From Actinomadura sp. CNU-125 (GTDB lineage Bacteria; Actinomycetota; Actinomycetes; Streptosporangiales; Streptosporangiaceae), in NCBI RefSeq assembly GCF_001942465.1, contig NZ_MKJY01000572.1, positions 1-37,689 on the forward strand: a DNA stretch of 37,689 nt, given 5' to 3'. Positions 8,159 to 14,849 of this stretch are shown one piece after another. The notes below the pieces were generated by a model, which was not told where the DNA came from, did no database searches, and saw only the letters and a list, made by a program, of their open reading frames with translations. The position numbers and the translations under genes were made by a program. The number at the start of each line of letters is the position of its first letter. Position 1 is the stretch's first letter.

Positions 8159-8195
8159 TGTATACAAAAGTCTTACTCGGTCTGAGAGGTGTCAA
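8159..8195 (-). promoter_or_regulatory. Promoter/operator of the 72-aa gene
   Basis: On the minus strand a consensus TTGACA (8195-8190) is followed by an A/T-rich stretch where a -10 box would lie (about 8167-8176) and by the palindrome TGTATACA (8159-8166). The palindrome would overlap the transcription start and resembles the short symmetric sites used by GntR-family regulators. Repression of the 72-aa gene by the divergent GntR protein is inferred. Confidence 0.45.
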
Positions 8196-8345
8196 GCTGT
8201 CCGTAAGCGGACCGTGCCCCCGCGGATAGCGCCGAACAGGTATGGAAGGGACAAGAGGGGCGGCCGAGAATCGAACGCCGGATCGAGCGCCGCGCCGCCA
8301 CCGCGCAGCGGCGGGGCGCGCCGGGAGAAGGGGAGGTGGACGCCC

Positions 8346-9122
8346 GTGCCGGACCGTCCCGCCTATCTGCGCATCGCCGACACGCTGCGAGAAGGGATCC
8401 GGGACGGCGGCCTTCCGCCGGGATCGCGGCTGCCGACCATGGCGCAGCTGCGGCGGACGCACGGCGTCTCGGAGATCGTCGTCCGGCAGGCCATCGCGCT
8501 GCTGCGCGGCGAAGGCCTCGTCGAGACCCGCCGCGGCGGCGGCACGGTCGTCCGGATCCGGCCGCCCGCCCGCCGCGTCGCCATGGACCGCTACCGCGCG
8601 GTCGCCCCCGCCGGACCGGCGCCGCGGCCCCCCGCCGAGCCGCAGACGACGTTCACCCGCGACCAGAAGATCAGCTGGGCGGAGTACCGGCTCGACACCG
8701 AGTTCACCCGGGTCCGCGCCGACCCCGAACTGGGCGCACTGTTCGAACTGCCCGCCGGGACCGAACTGCTCCGCCGCCGGTTCGTCCACTACGCGCGCGG
8801 CGAACCGCAGCAGATCTCGGTGAACTTCCTGCCGTGGGACCTGGTGGGCGGCACCCCGGTCGCCGACCCCGCCCGGGAGCCGTGGCCCGGCGGGACGCTC
8901 GCGCAGCTCGCCTTCCTCGGGCACCCGCCGACGCGCGTCGAGGAGTCCGTCCGGTCGCGGATGCCGACCCCCGAGGAGGCCGAGACGCTCCGGATGAGCG
9001 GCGGCGTGCCCGTCCTCGCGATCACCCGCCGGCTGCTGTCGGGCGAGGACGTGATGGAGGTCTGCCGCGACATCGTGCTGCCCGCCGACCGCGTCGTCCT
9101 CGACTACGCCATCGACCTCTGA
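8346..9122 (+). CDS. GntR family regulator, HutC type with UTRA domain
   Basis: The 258-aa product has an N-terminal winged helix (YLRIADTLREGIRDGGLPPG, then TMAQLRRTHGVSEIVVRQAI and the wing ETRRGGGTVVR), a Pro/Arg linker at about 75-100, and a C-terminal UTRA effector domain ending in VCRDIVLPADRVVLDYAIDL. It binds DNA as a dimer and responds to an unknown small molecule. GTG 8346 is preceded by GGAGG with 9-nt spacing. It is divergent from the 72-aa gene and convergent with the pep2 fragment. It sits between glgB and pep2, which are usually adjacent in actinobacterial glucan clusters. Confidence 0.9.
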   Translation: MPDRPAYLRIADTLREGIRDGGLPPGSRLPTMAQLRRTHGVSEIVVRQAIALLRGEGLVETRRGGGTVVRIRPPARRVAMDRYRAVAPAGPAPRPPAEPQTTFTRDQKISWAEYRLDTEFTRVRADPELGALFELPAGTELLRRRFVHYARGEPQQISVNFLPWDLVGGTPVADPAREPWPGGTLAQLAFLGHPPTRVEESVRSRMPTPEEAETLRMSGGVPVLAITRRLLSGEDVMEVCRDIVLPADRVVLDYAIDL

Positions 9123-9160
9123 CCGGCGACCGGGGACCGGTGGCCGCTGCCCGGCGACCG

Positions 9161-9763
9161 CTAACCGGCGAGCCGGTCCAGGGTGCGCAGCGGGACGGGC
9201 AGCCAGGACGGGCGGTTGCGCGCCTCGTACCGGACCTCGTACACGGCCTTGTCCAGCTCCAGCGCCCGCAGCAGCCCGGCGTGCGCCACCGGGTCGGGGC
9301 CGCCCGCCGCCGCGTACCCGCGGCAGAACGCCGCCCGGTTCCGCTCCGACCACGCCCGCGCCCGCTGCTCGACGGCCTCGGCCGCCGCCGGGGGCGCGTC
9401 GCCGCCCTCCGCGCTCTGCAGGTACCGCGCGGCGTACTCGAACGAGCGCAGCATCCCCGCGACGTCCCGCAGCGGGTGCCCGAGCGCCCGCCGCTCCCGC
9501 GCGTCCGGGCGGGCTCGCCCTCGAAGTCCAGCAGCACCCAGCCGGTGCCGGTCCGCATCGCCTGCCCCAGGTGGTAGTCGCCGTGGACGCGCTGGAACGG
9601 CAGCGGGCGCGCGTTCGCCGCGCACCGCGCGAACACGTCGCGGATCGCGGCGGTGTACGGGCGCAGGTCCGGCACGGCCGCGCTGACCTGCGACAGGTGG
9701 TCGTCCATGTCCGCGACCCGGGAGCGCAGCTCGTCCGCCGGGACCTCGGTCACCCCGAACGCG
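9161..9763 (-). pseudogene. pep2: Maltokinase (Pep2/Mak) fragment, frameshifted, N-terminus missing
   Basis: Maltokinase phosphorylates maltose to maltose-1-phosphate for GlgE. The C-terminal lobe is clear: VHGDYHLGQAMRTGTGWVLL, the DFEGEP metal site, then in another frame HPLRDVAGMLRSFEYAARYL and a helical end. One base is missing near 9505-9515, between DFEGEP and DARERRALGHPLRD; restoring it joins the two frames. Upstream of about 9763 the sequence becomes tnpB, so roughly the first 250 residues of a normal ~455-aa enzyme are absent. The same orientation as glgB fits a former treS-pep2-glgB unit. Whether the breaks are real or assembly errors cannot be told from sequence alone. Confidence 0.8.
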
Positions 9764-9783
9764 CGTTGAGCCTCGGTCACGAT

Positions 9784-10566
9784 CTACTTGGAGACGCAGT
9801 GGTCGGTGTTCGCCGCGAAGCGGGCCTCACGGCCCGCCAGGTGCCGCAGCCGCCGTCTGGCGGACTTGGTGCCCTTCTTCTGCAGCTTCTTGCGCAGGCG
9901 GCGGTTGCGGTGCCGGACCTGGTTGAGGTGCTTTCCGGCGTGGACGGTGCCGTCGGAGGTGGTGGCGATGTTGACGATCCCCAGATCGATCCCCAGGAAC
10001 CCGTTCGCCGGGTCGGCGATATCGGGCTCGGGGATGTCGCAGGTGGCGTACAGGTACCAGTTCCCGCCCCGGTACACCAGGTCGGACTCGCCGCGTCGAT
10101 GCTCGGTGAGGAGTTCAAGCTGTGCGGGCGAGCACTGGAACGCGATGCCGGGCAAGCGGCCTCGCACCGTCCAGATCGACACCGTCCCGGCGTCGAGCCG
10201 CCAGGACAGCGAACGGTCGTCGAACGGCTGGGCGGCGTCCTTGCGGAACCGGACCGGTTTGCCCTCCACCGCCCGGCGCCGTCTGGCCCCCTGCGGTCCG
10301 CAGTGCCCGGCCTTAAGGTTCTCGGCCAGGGTGGCGTAGGCCCCGGCGGTCTTGCGCGCGGCGTGGATCGCGGGCTGCGCCGACAGGCCCATCTCTTTGA
10401 GTTCGCGGTACACCAGGCGCTGCAGGCCCGTCCTGCCGGTGATGCCGGTGTCGAACGCGCGGCGGGAGGCGTGGTTGGCGGCCCGGTCGCGGGCGTGCAG
10501 CGTCTCCCGCAACGCCGCCTCCGTGGCGGCGTCCGGGCACAGCTTCACCTGCACCACGAGCTTCAC
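9784..10566 (-). pseudogene. tnpB: TnpB (IS200/IS605-type accessory nuclease), 3'-truncated
   Basis: The product has the OrfB/TnpB N-terminal half (KLVVQVKLCPDAATEAALRE, then ASRRAFDTGITGRTGLQRLV) and reaches the first RuvC Asp in GFLGIDLGIVNIATTSDG, at about residue 200. It stops at TAG after DHCVSK. Translating past that stop gives IVTEAQR, typical TnpB sequence, and then maltokinase. The RuvC-II Glu, zinc finger (CxxC) and RuvC-III Asp are all missing, so it cannot be an active RNA-guided nuclease. GTG 10566 is preferred; an ATG at 10614 would add an atypical leader. No TnpA is present. Confidence 0.85.
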
Positions 10567-10835
10567 ACCGGCATCATGACAGCGCAGCGGCGACACCGTG
10601 GCCGGTTTCAGCAATTCTCCAAAAAGCCCGAAAGGCAGGCGATGTCGATTCCATGCCTTTTGTTGTTGTTTTTGGTGTTGTTCGGCCGGTGTGAGATCCG
10701 CAGGCGGTGGACCTGCTCACGGGATGTACGCAGTTTCCGACTACCGGGGTTCTGGCGGGTGGAGTGATTGCGGTGCTTCGCGCCGCGAGGCCGAGGAAGC
10801 GATTCCTCCCGGCCGTGAACGACCGGGATTCCTCG
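10567..10835. mobile_element. Insertion-sequence end region with hairpins, AT-rich
   Basis: This 269-bp region upstream of tnpB is markedly lower in GC than its surroundings. At 10631-10660 a hairpin (AAAGGCA/TGCCTTT) is followed by a T-rich run, so it could act as a plus-strand terminator or as the element's left-end hairpin. At 10808-10827 lies CCCGG/CCGGG with flanks that, read on the minus strand (GAGGAATCCC then CCGGGAGGA), resemble the right end of TnpB elements. A right end ahead of a left end suggests remnants of two head-to-tail elements. No boundaries can be fixed. Confidence 0.45.
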
Positions 10836-11648
10836 CTAGAGGGTCTTGAAGGCCGCCTTGGGGACGCGCGCGAGCTGGCGGCTCTGCGCGACGAGCCGTC
10901 CCGCCGAGTCCCACACCTCGACCTCCTCGTCGAACCAGCCGCCGGTCAGCAGCCGCCCGGAGCCGTGCAGGGCCAGCCAGCCGGGCGCGGGGACGGCGCG
11001 CATGTGCCAGGTCAGCTCGACGGTCGGGGCCCAGCCGTTCGAGCCGAGGTTGAGCGAGACGGGCGGGAGCGCGTCCACGGCGAGCGCGAGGACGTACGCG
11101 TCGGGCTCGTGCCCGTCGGGGAGCCGGAACCAGGCGCGGACCTCGGGACGGCCGCTGGGCCGCCCGTCGAGCCAGCCGATGGTGGAGCGGTCGAGGCGCA
11201 TGTCGACCTGGTCGGCGAAGCCGTGCTTGCCGGTGCCGGGCGGACGCGCGCCGGTGCAGTCGTCGAGGGGCGGCAGCGGCACGGCGGGCCCGTCGCCGAC
11301 CCAGTCGGGGTCGATGCCGTCGGCGAGGGTGCCGGTGGTGACGAGCGCGTCCACGATGCGCTTGCCGTCCTGGACGAGGCTGACCAGGGACGACGCGGCG
11401 GTGCGGCCCTCCTTGCGCGGTTCGACGACGATCTCGGCGGGGGCGCCGGCCTTCGCGACGCGCATGAAGTTCGTCGCGGTCGAGACGGGGTGCGCGTGCG
11501 GGGAGGCGTCCACGGCGGCGCGGCCGAGCAGGGCCATCAGGTAGCCGCCGTTGGGGGCCTCGCCGATGCAGTAGCCCGGGTCGATGTCGACCGCGTACCG
11601 GCCCTCGTCGATCCGCCTTACCGCGGTGGCGTCCGCGAACCCGCTCAT
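10836..11648 (-). CDS. Acyl-CoA thioesterase, double hot-dog (TesB-like)
   Basis: The 270-aa product has two hot-dog repeats. The first includes IGEAPNGGYLMALLGRAAVD and STATNFMRVAKAGAPAEI; the second includes DRSTIGWLDGRPSGRPEVRA and VELTWHMRAVPAPGWLALHG, ending WDSAGRLVAQSRQLARVPKA. This is the layout of actinobacterial TesB-like thioesterases that hydrolyse acyl-CoA; chain length preference cannot be read. ATG 11648 has AGGGAG 7 nt upstream. A TAGAAT-CGC-GTTCGA imperfect palindrome 60-75 bp upstream may be a TetR-type operator. It is not overlapped by neighbours, and cysM follows separately upstream. Confidence 0.85.
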   Translation of the reverse strand: MSGFADATAVRRIDEGRYAVDIDPGYCIGEAPNGGYLMALLGRAAVDASPHAHPVSTATNFMRVAKAGAPAEIVVEPRKEGRTAASSLVSLVQDGKRIVDALVTTGTLADGIDPDWVGDGPAVPLPPLDDCTGARPPGTGKHGFADQVDMRLDRSTIGWLDGRPSGRPEVRAWFRLPDGHEPDAYVLALAVDALPPVSLNLGSNGWAPTVELTWHMRAVPAPGWLALHGSGRLLTGGWFDEEVEVWDSAGRLVAQSRQLARVPKAAFKTL

Positions 11649-11705
11649 TGCTGCACTCCCTGCTCTCCCGCGTCGGCGGCGGGCGTCCGCCCGGACCGGG
11701 CCGGT

Positions 11706-11724
11706 TCTAGAATCGCGTTCGAAA
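11706..11724. promoter_or_regulatory. Imperfect palindrome upstream of the thioesterase gene
   Basis: TAGAATCGCGTTCGA (11708-11722) has matching half-sites of the general form xTTCxA. A larger frame GGTTC...GAACC (11703-11731) surrounds it. It resembles TetR-family operators near fatty-acid and sterol genes in actinobacteria, but no regulator is encoded nearby, so this remains a suggestion. Confidence 0.25.
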
Positions 11725-11815
11725 CCGAACCATACCGGGTGCCGGGCGGACCGCCCATATGAGTAGCGTCACGCCACTGACATAGCTGCGGTGCCGGGCG
11801 ACGGATCCGCGGGGA

Positions 11816-12763
11816 TCAGGCCCAGAGCTGGCCCTCCAGGGCCGCTTCCGCCTCCTCCAGCGTGCCGCCGTAGGCGCCCGTGGACAGGTACTTCCAGCCC
11901 CCGTCGGCCACGACGAACACGATGTCGGCCCGCTCCCCGGCCTTGACGGCCTTGCGCGCCATCCCGATCGCGGCGTGCAACGCGCCGCCGGTCGAGATGC
12001 CCGCGAAGATGCCCTCCTGCTCCAGCAGCTCGCGGGTGCGGCGCAGCGCGTCCGCGGAGCCCACCGAGAACCGGGTCGTCAGCACCGAGTCGTCGTACAG
12101 CTCGGGGATGAACCCCTCGTCGATGTTGCGCAGCCCGTACACCAGCTCCCCGTACCTCGGCTCCGCCGCGACGATCTTGACGTCGGGCACCTGCTCGCGC
12201 AGGTAGCGGCCGACGCCCATCAGCGTCCCGGTGGTGCCGAGCCCCGCCACGAAGTGCGTCACGGTCGGCAGGTCGGCGAGGATCTCCGGCCCGGTCGTCT
12301 CGTAGTGCGCGAGCGCGTTCGCCTCGTTGCCGTACTGGTACAGCATCACCCAGTCGGGGTGCTCGGCCGCCAGGCCCTTGGCGACGCGGACCGCCTCGTT
12401 CGACCCGCCCGCCGCGGGCGAGGGGATGATTTGCGCGCCCCACATCTCCAGCAGCTGGCGGCGCTCCGCCGAGGTGTTCTCCGGCATCACGCACACCATC
12501 CGGTAGCCGCGCAGCTTCGCGACCATGGCGAGCGAGATGCCGGTGTTGCCGGACGTCGGCTCGAGGATCGTGCAGCCCGGTGTCAGCAGCCCGTCCTTCT
12601 CCGCCTTGTCGATCATGTAGAAGGCGGGCCGGTCCTTCACCGAGCCGGTCGGGTTGCGGTCTTCGAGCTTCGCCCACAGCCGGACGTCCTCGCTCGGCGA
12701 CAGCCTGGGCAGCCCGACCAGCGGCGTACCGCCGAGCGAGTCCAGCAGCGACTCGAAACGCAT
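11816..12763 (-). CDS. cysM: O-phosphoserine-dependent cysteine synthase
   Basis: This PLP enzyme makes cysteine. In actinobacteria CysM uses O-phosphoserine and the thiocarboxylated carrier CysO. The 315-aa product has the PLP lysine in GSVKDRPA (Lys43), the TSGNTG substrate loop, the phosphate-binding GLGTTGTLMGVGRY and GIFAGISTGG near the C-terminus. The assignment to CysM rather than CysK rests on context: cysO ends 35 bp upstream and mec lies further upstream, the same set as M. tuberculosis Rv1334-Rv1336. The downstream end is free, with 167 bp to the thioesterase start. Confidence 0.93.
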   Translation of the reverse strand: MRFESLLDSLGGTPLVGLPRLSPSEDVRLWAKLEDRNPTGSVKDRPAFYMIDKAEKDGLLTPGCTILEPTSGNTGISLAMVAKLRGYRMVCVMPENTSAERRQLLEMWGAQIIPSPAAGGSNEAVRVAKGLAAEHPDWVMLYQYGNEANALAHYETTGPEILADLPTVTHFVAGLGTTGTLMGVGRYLREQVPDVKIVAAEPRYGELVYGLRNIDEGFIPELYDDSVLTTRFSVGSADALRRTRELLEQEGIFAGISTGGALHAAIGMARKAVKAGERADIVFVVADGGWKYLSTGAYGGTLEEAEAALEGQLWA

Positions 12764-12798
12764 GTCGTTCGTCGTCTCCGTTGTCGTCCGCGGCCGGC

Positions 12799-13071
12799 TC
12801 AGCCGCCGGCGACGGCCGGGAGGATGGTGACGCTGTCGCCGTCGGAGACCTCGGTGTCCAGGCCGCCGAGGAAGCGCACGTCCTCGTCGTTGAGGTAGAC
12901 GTTCACGAACTTGCGCAGGCCCTTGTCGTCCACCAGGCGGCCGCGCAGGCCGTCGTGCCGCGAGTCCAGGTCGGTGAACAGTTCGTCCAGCGTGCCGCCC
13001 TTGCCCTCCACGGACTTGGCGCCGCCGGTGAGATTGCGCAGGATCGTCGGGATCCGGACCTCGATCGCCAT
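12799..13071 (-). CDS. cysO: Sulfur carrier protein CysO (MoaD/ThiS-like)
   Basis: The 90-aa ubiquitin-fold protein begins AIEVRIPTILRNLTGG and ends AVAGG. The C-terminal Gly-Gly is the site that is thiocarboxylated and then joined to cysteine by CysM. Length and fold segments (the SVEGKGGTLDELFTDL helix, FVNVYLNDEDVRFL, DGDSVTILPAVAGG) match CysO/MoaD. ATG 13071 has AAGGAG 8 nt upstream; the longer frame to 13113 has no site. It sits between mec and cysM, consistent with one sulfur-transfer unit. Confidence 0.93.
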   Translation of the reverse strand: MAIEVRIPTILRNLTGGAKSVEGKGGTLDELFTDLDSRHDGLRGRLVDDKGLRKFVNVYLNDEDVRFLGGLDTEVSDGDSVTILPAVAGG

Positions 13072-13156
13072 CGCGATGATCTCCTTATGGTCGTACGGGG
13101 GCTCCCCGCCCAAGCCGTTGCAACAGGGCGGGGAGCGCGGGAATTCCAGGCGAGGA

Positions 13157-13285
13157 TCAGCGCGTCGGCGAACAGTCGTAGACGACCTCGGCGCGCGAGT
13201 GCCCGAACAGGAAGCTCTGCACGGGTGGCACCACGGCGGACGGGACGCGGCGCCGCGCGCCCGTTCTGCTCCCGCTCGTCCACAT
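13157..13285 (-). CDS. Possible 42-aa small protein between mec and cysO
   Basis: A short ATG frame encodes a basic N-terminus followed by PPVQSFLFGHSRAEVVYDCSPTR. It fills part of an otherwise empty 259-bp gap inside the clpS-to-cysM unit. The ending, with HSRAEVVYDC and one cysteine, looks less random than the start. It could be a leader peptide or a real small protein, or chance; I know no family for it. No strong ribosome site is visible. Confidence 0.3.
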   Translation of the reverse strand: MWTSGSRTGARRRVPSAVVPPVQSFLFGHSRAEVVYDCSPTR

Positions 13286-13330
13286 GACGCCCACTTTACC
13301 GGTCACGACCATCGCCCTCGGTAGCGCCCG

Positions 13331-13762
13331 TCACGCCCCGGCGGAGACCGGGTAGGAGTCGACGATCGCGACCTCTTCCTCGGTGACCTCGCCGTCCAGG
13401 ATCCGGTACGAGCGGAACTCGACGTCGTCCTCCTCGCGGGTGGAGACCAGGACGTAGTGCGCGTTCGGCTCCTGCGCGTAGGAGATGTCGGTCCGCGACG
13501 GGTACGCCTCGGTGGCGGTGTGCGAGTGGTAGATCACCACCGGTTCCTCGTCGCGGTCGTCCATCTCGTTCCACACCTTCAACTGTTCCTTGGAGTCGAA
13601 CCGGTAGAACGTCGGCGAGCGCTCGGCATTGACCATCTCGATGAACCGGACGGGACGGTCGGACCCGATCGGGCCGGCGATGACCCCGCAGGCCTCGTCG
13701 GGATGGTCGGCGCGCGCGTGCGCGACGATCCGGTCGACCAGGGAACGCTCGATCGTCAGCAT
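13331..13762 (-). CDS. mec: JAMM metalloprotease Mec, releases cysteine from CysO
   Basis: Mec is a zinc JAMM/MPN peptidase that cleaves the CysO-cysteine adduct. The 143-aa product carries the full motif: Glu23 (DEACGV), His79-x-His81 in IYHSHTATEAYPSRTD, Ser89 and Asp92. Length is standard for this single-domain family. It is upstream of cysO and cysM on the same strand, which supports the specific role over other M67 peptidases. ATG 13762 is the only good start. DUF2017 ends 85 bp upstream. Confidence 0.93.
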   Translation of the reverse strand: MLTIERSLVDRIVAHARADHPDEACGVIAGPIGSDRPVRFIEMVNAERSPTFYRFDSKEQLKVWNEMDDRDEEPVVIYHSHTATEAYPSRTDISYAQEPNAHYVLVSTREEDDVEFRSYRILDGEVTEEEVAIVDSYPVSAGA

Positions 13763-13847
13763 GTTTCGAAGGCTACCCGGCGGCCGTCCGGCGTTCCGCG
13801 CCGAGTTCCGACCTGTGGATAACTTCGCCCCGGCGCGCCGCTCGGGG

Positions 13848-14417
13848 TCAGAGCAGCGCCTGGACCAGGCTCTCCTGCAGCATCGTGAGCCAGTCGTACG
13901 CGGCGAACATCGGGGTGCGCGGATCGTCCCGGTCGAGGTGGACGGCCTCGTCGTACCATTCCTCGCTGATCTCCAGCCGGGTGCCGAGCGCCAGCCGGAC
14001 GTCGTTCAGCGCGCGCAGCCACACCTGCGCCGCCTCGGCGTCCAGGACGATCGCGCCGCCCCCGTCCGGGAGCGCCTTCAGCACCGTCGCGGCCGCGTCG
14101 CGCTTGCCGTCGCGCAGCCCCAGCTCGGTGTAGCGGCGGAAGTCCCCAGCGGCCTCCGCCTCGTCGCGGCCCGCCTCGGCGCCGGGATCGCCGTAGGCGT
14201 CGGGGAACAGCCGCGCGAGCACCGGATCGTCCGGTTTCACCGCCTCCGCGGAGATACCGAGCGAAGCGAGCGGATCGTCCGGATCCTTGTTCTGCGAACC
14301 CGGCGACGGCTCGCCGATCAGCGCGAGCATCTGCTCCATCAGCGAGCGCAGCAGCGCGGTCTCCTCCGCCGCCAGCCGGACCCGCAGGCCGGCGCGCGTC
14401 CTGCGGACGTCGGCCAT
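13848..14417 (-). CDS. DUF2017 family protein
   Basis: The 189-aa product matches the actinobacterial DUF2017 family, almost always next to clpS. Visible segments are GLRVRLAAEETALLRSLMEQ at the N-terminus, DDPLASLGISAEAVKPDDPV, LARLFPDAYGDP, WLRALNDVRLALGTRLEISE and AAYDWLTMLQESLVQALL at the end. It is predicted helical and soluble. Function is unknown; coupling to clpS suggests a link to the ClpCP N-end rule system. The ATG overlaps the clpS stop by one base (TGATG), which fixes the start. Confidence 0.9.
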   Translation of the reverse strand: MADVRRTRAGLRVRLAAEETALLRSLMEQMLALIGEPSPGSQNKDPDDPLASLGISAEAVKPDDPVLARLFPDAYGDPGAEAGRDEAEAAGDFRRYTELGLRDGKRDAAATVLKALPDGGGAIVLDAEAAQVWLRALNDVRLALGTRLEISEEWYDEAVHLDRDDPRTPMFAAYDWLTMLQESLVQALL

Positions 14418-14722
14418 CAGTCGTCCCGCTTCACTGTCGCCCACAACCCGTAGGAGTGCAGGATCTCAACGTCCCGTTCCATCTCCTCGCGGGTGCCCTT
14501 GGCCACCACGGCCCGGCCCTTGTGATGGACGTCCAGCATCAGCTTCTCGGCCTTCGGCTTCCCGTAGCCGAAGACGGCCTGGAACACGTACGTGACGTAC
14601 GACATGAGGTTGATCGGGTCGTTCCAGACGATCGCCAGCCAGGGCCGGTCGGCGCGCGTCTCCTCCTCGACGTCCGGCCGCTCCAGCTCGACCGGTGCGG
14701 GCGCCGTGCTCATGGCGCTCAT
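14417..14722 (-). CDS. clpS: ATP-dependent Clp protease adaptor ClpS
   Basis: ClpS hands N-degron substrates to ClpA/ClpC. The 101-aa product has a flexible acidic N-terminal extension, then WLAIVWNDPINLMSYVTYVF, the helix GYGKPKAEKLMLDVHHKGRA, and EEMERDVEILHSYGLWATV. WNDP and MLDVHHKGRAVV are the family hallmarks. ATG 14722 is chosen for its GGGGGAGA site at 8 nt; the longer frame to 14887 is upstream sequence. It is the first gene of the clpS-DUF2017-mec-cysO-cysM series and is divergent from pncB. Confidence 0.93.
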   Translation of the reverse strand: MSAMSTAPAPVELERPDVEEETRADRPWLAIVWNDPINLMSYVTYVFQAVFGYGKPKAEKLMLDVHHKGRAVVAKGTREEMERDVEILHSYGLWATVKRDD

Positions 14723-14849
14723 GACCTGCGTCTCCCCCTCGCTCGCGAGATCGGTCCGCCCATAGCCTCCGATGCTAGGTGCACCGGCCTCACGGTCCAT
14801 GGTGCCCGCACCGAGCCTTAGGGTGCCACTTGTGGACGTGGGCGAGGGA

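Noticed and set aside
8112..9353. A 413-codon minus-strand frame over the GntR gene
   Set aside because: It is antisense to a clear GntR/UTRA protein and has no family pattern.
9784..10835. A possible active TnpB/omega-RNA system
   Set aside because: The nuclease lacks RuvC-II, RuvC-III and the zinc finger, and its 3' end with the normal RNA region is gone.
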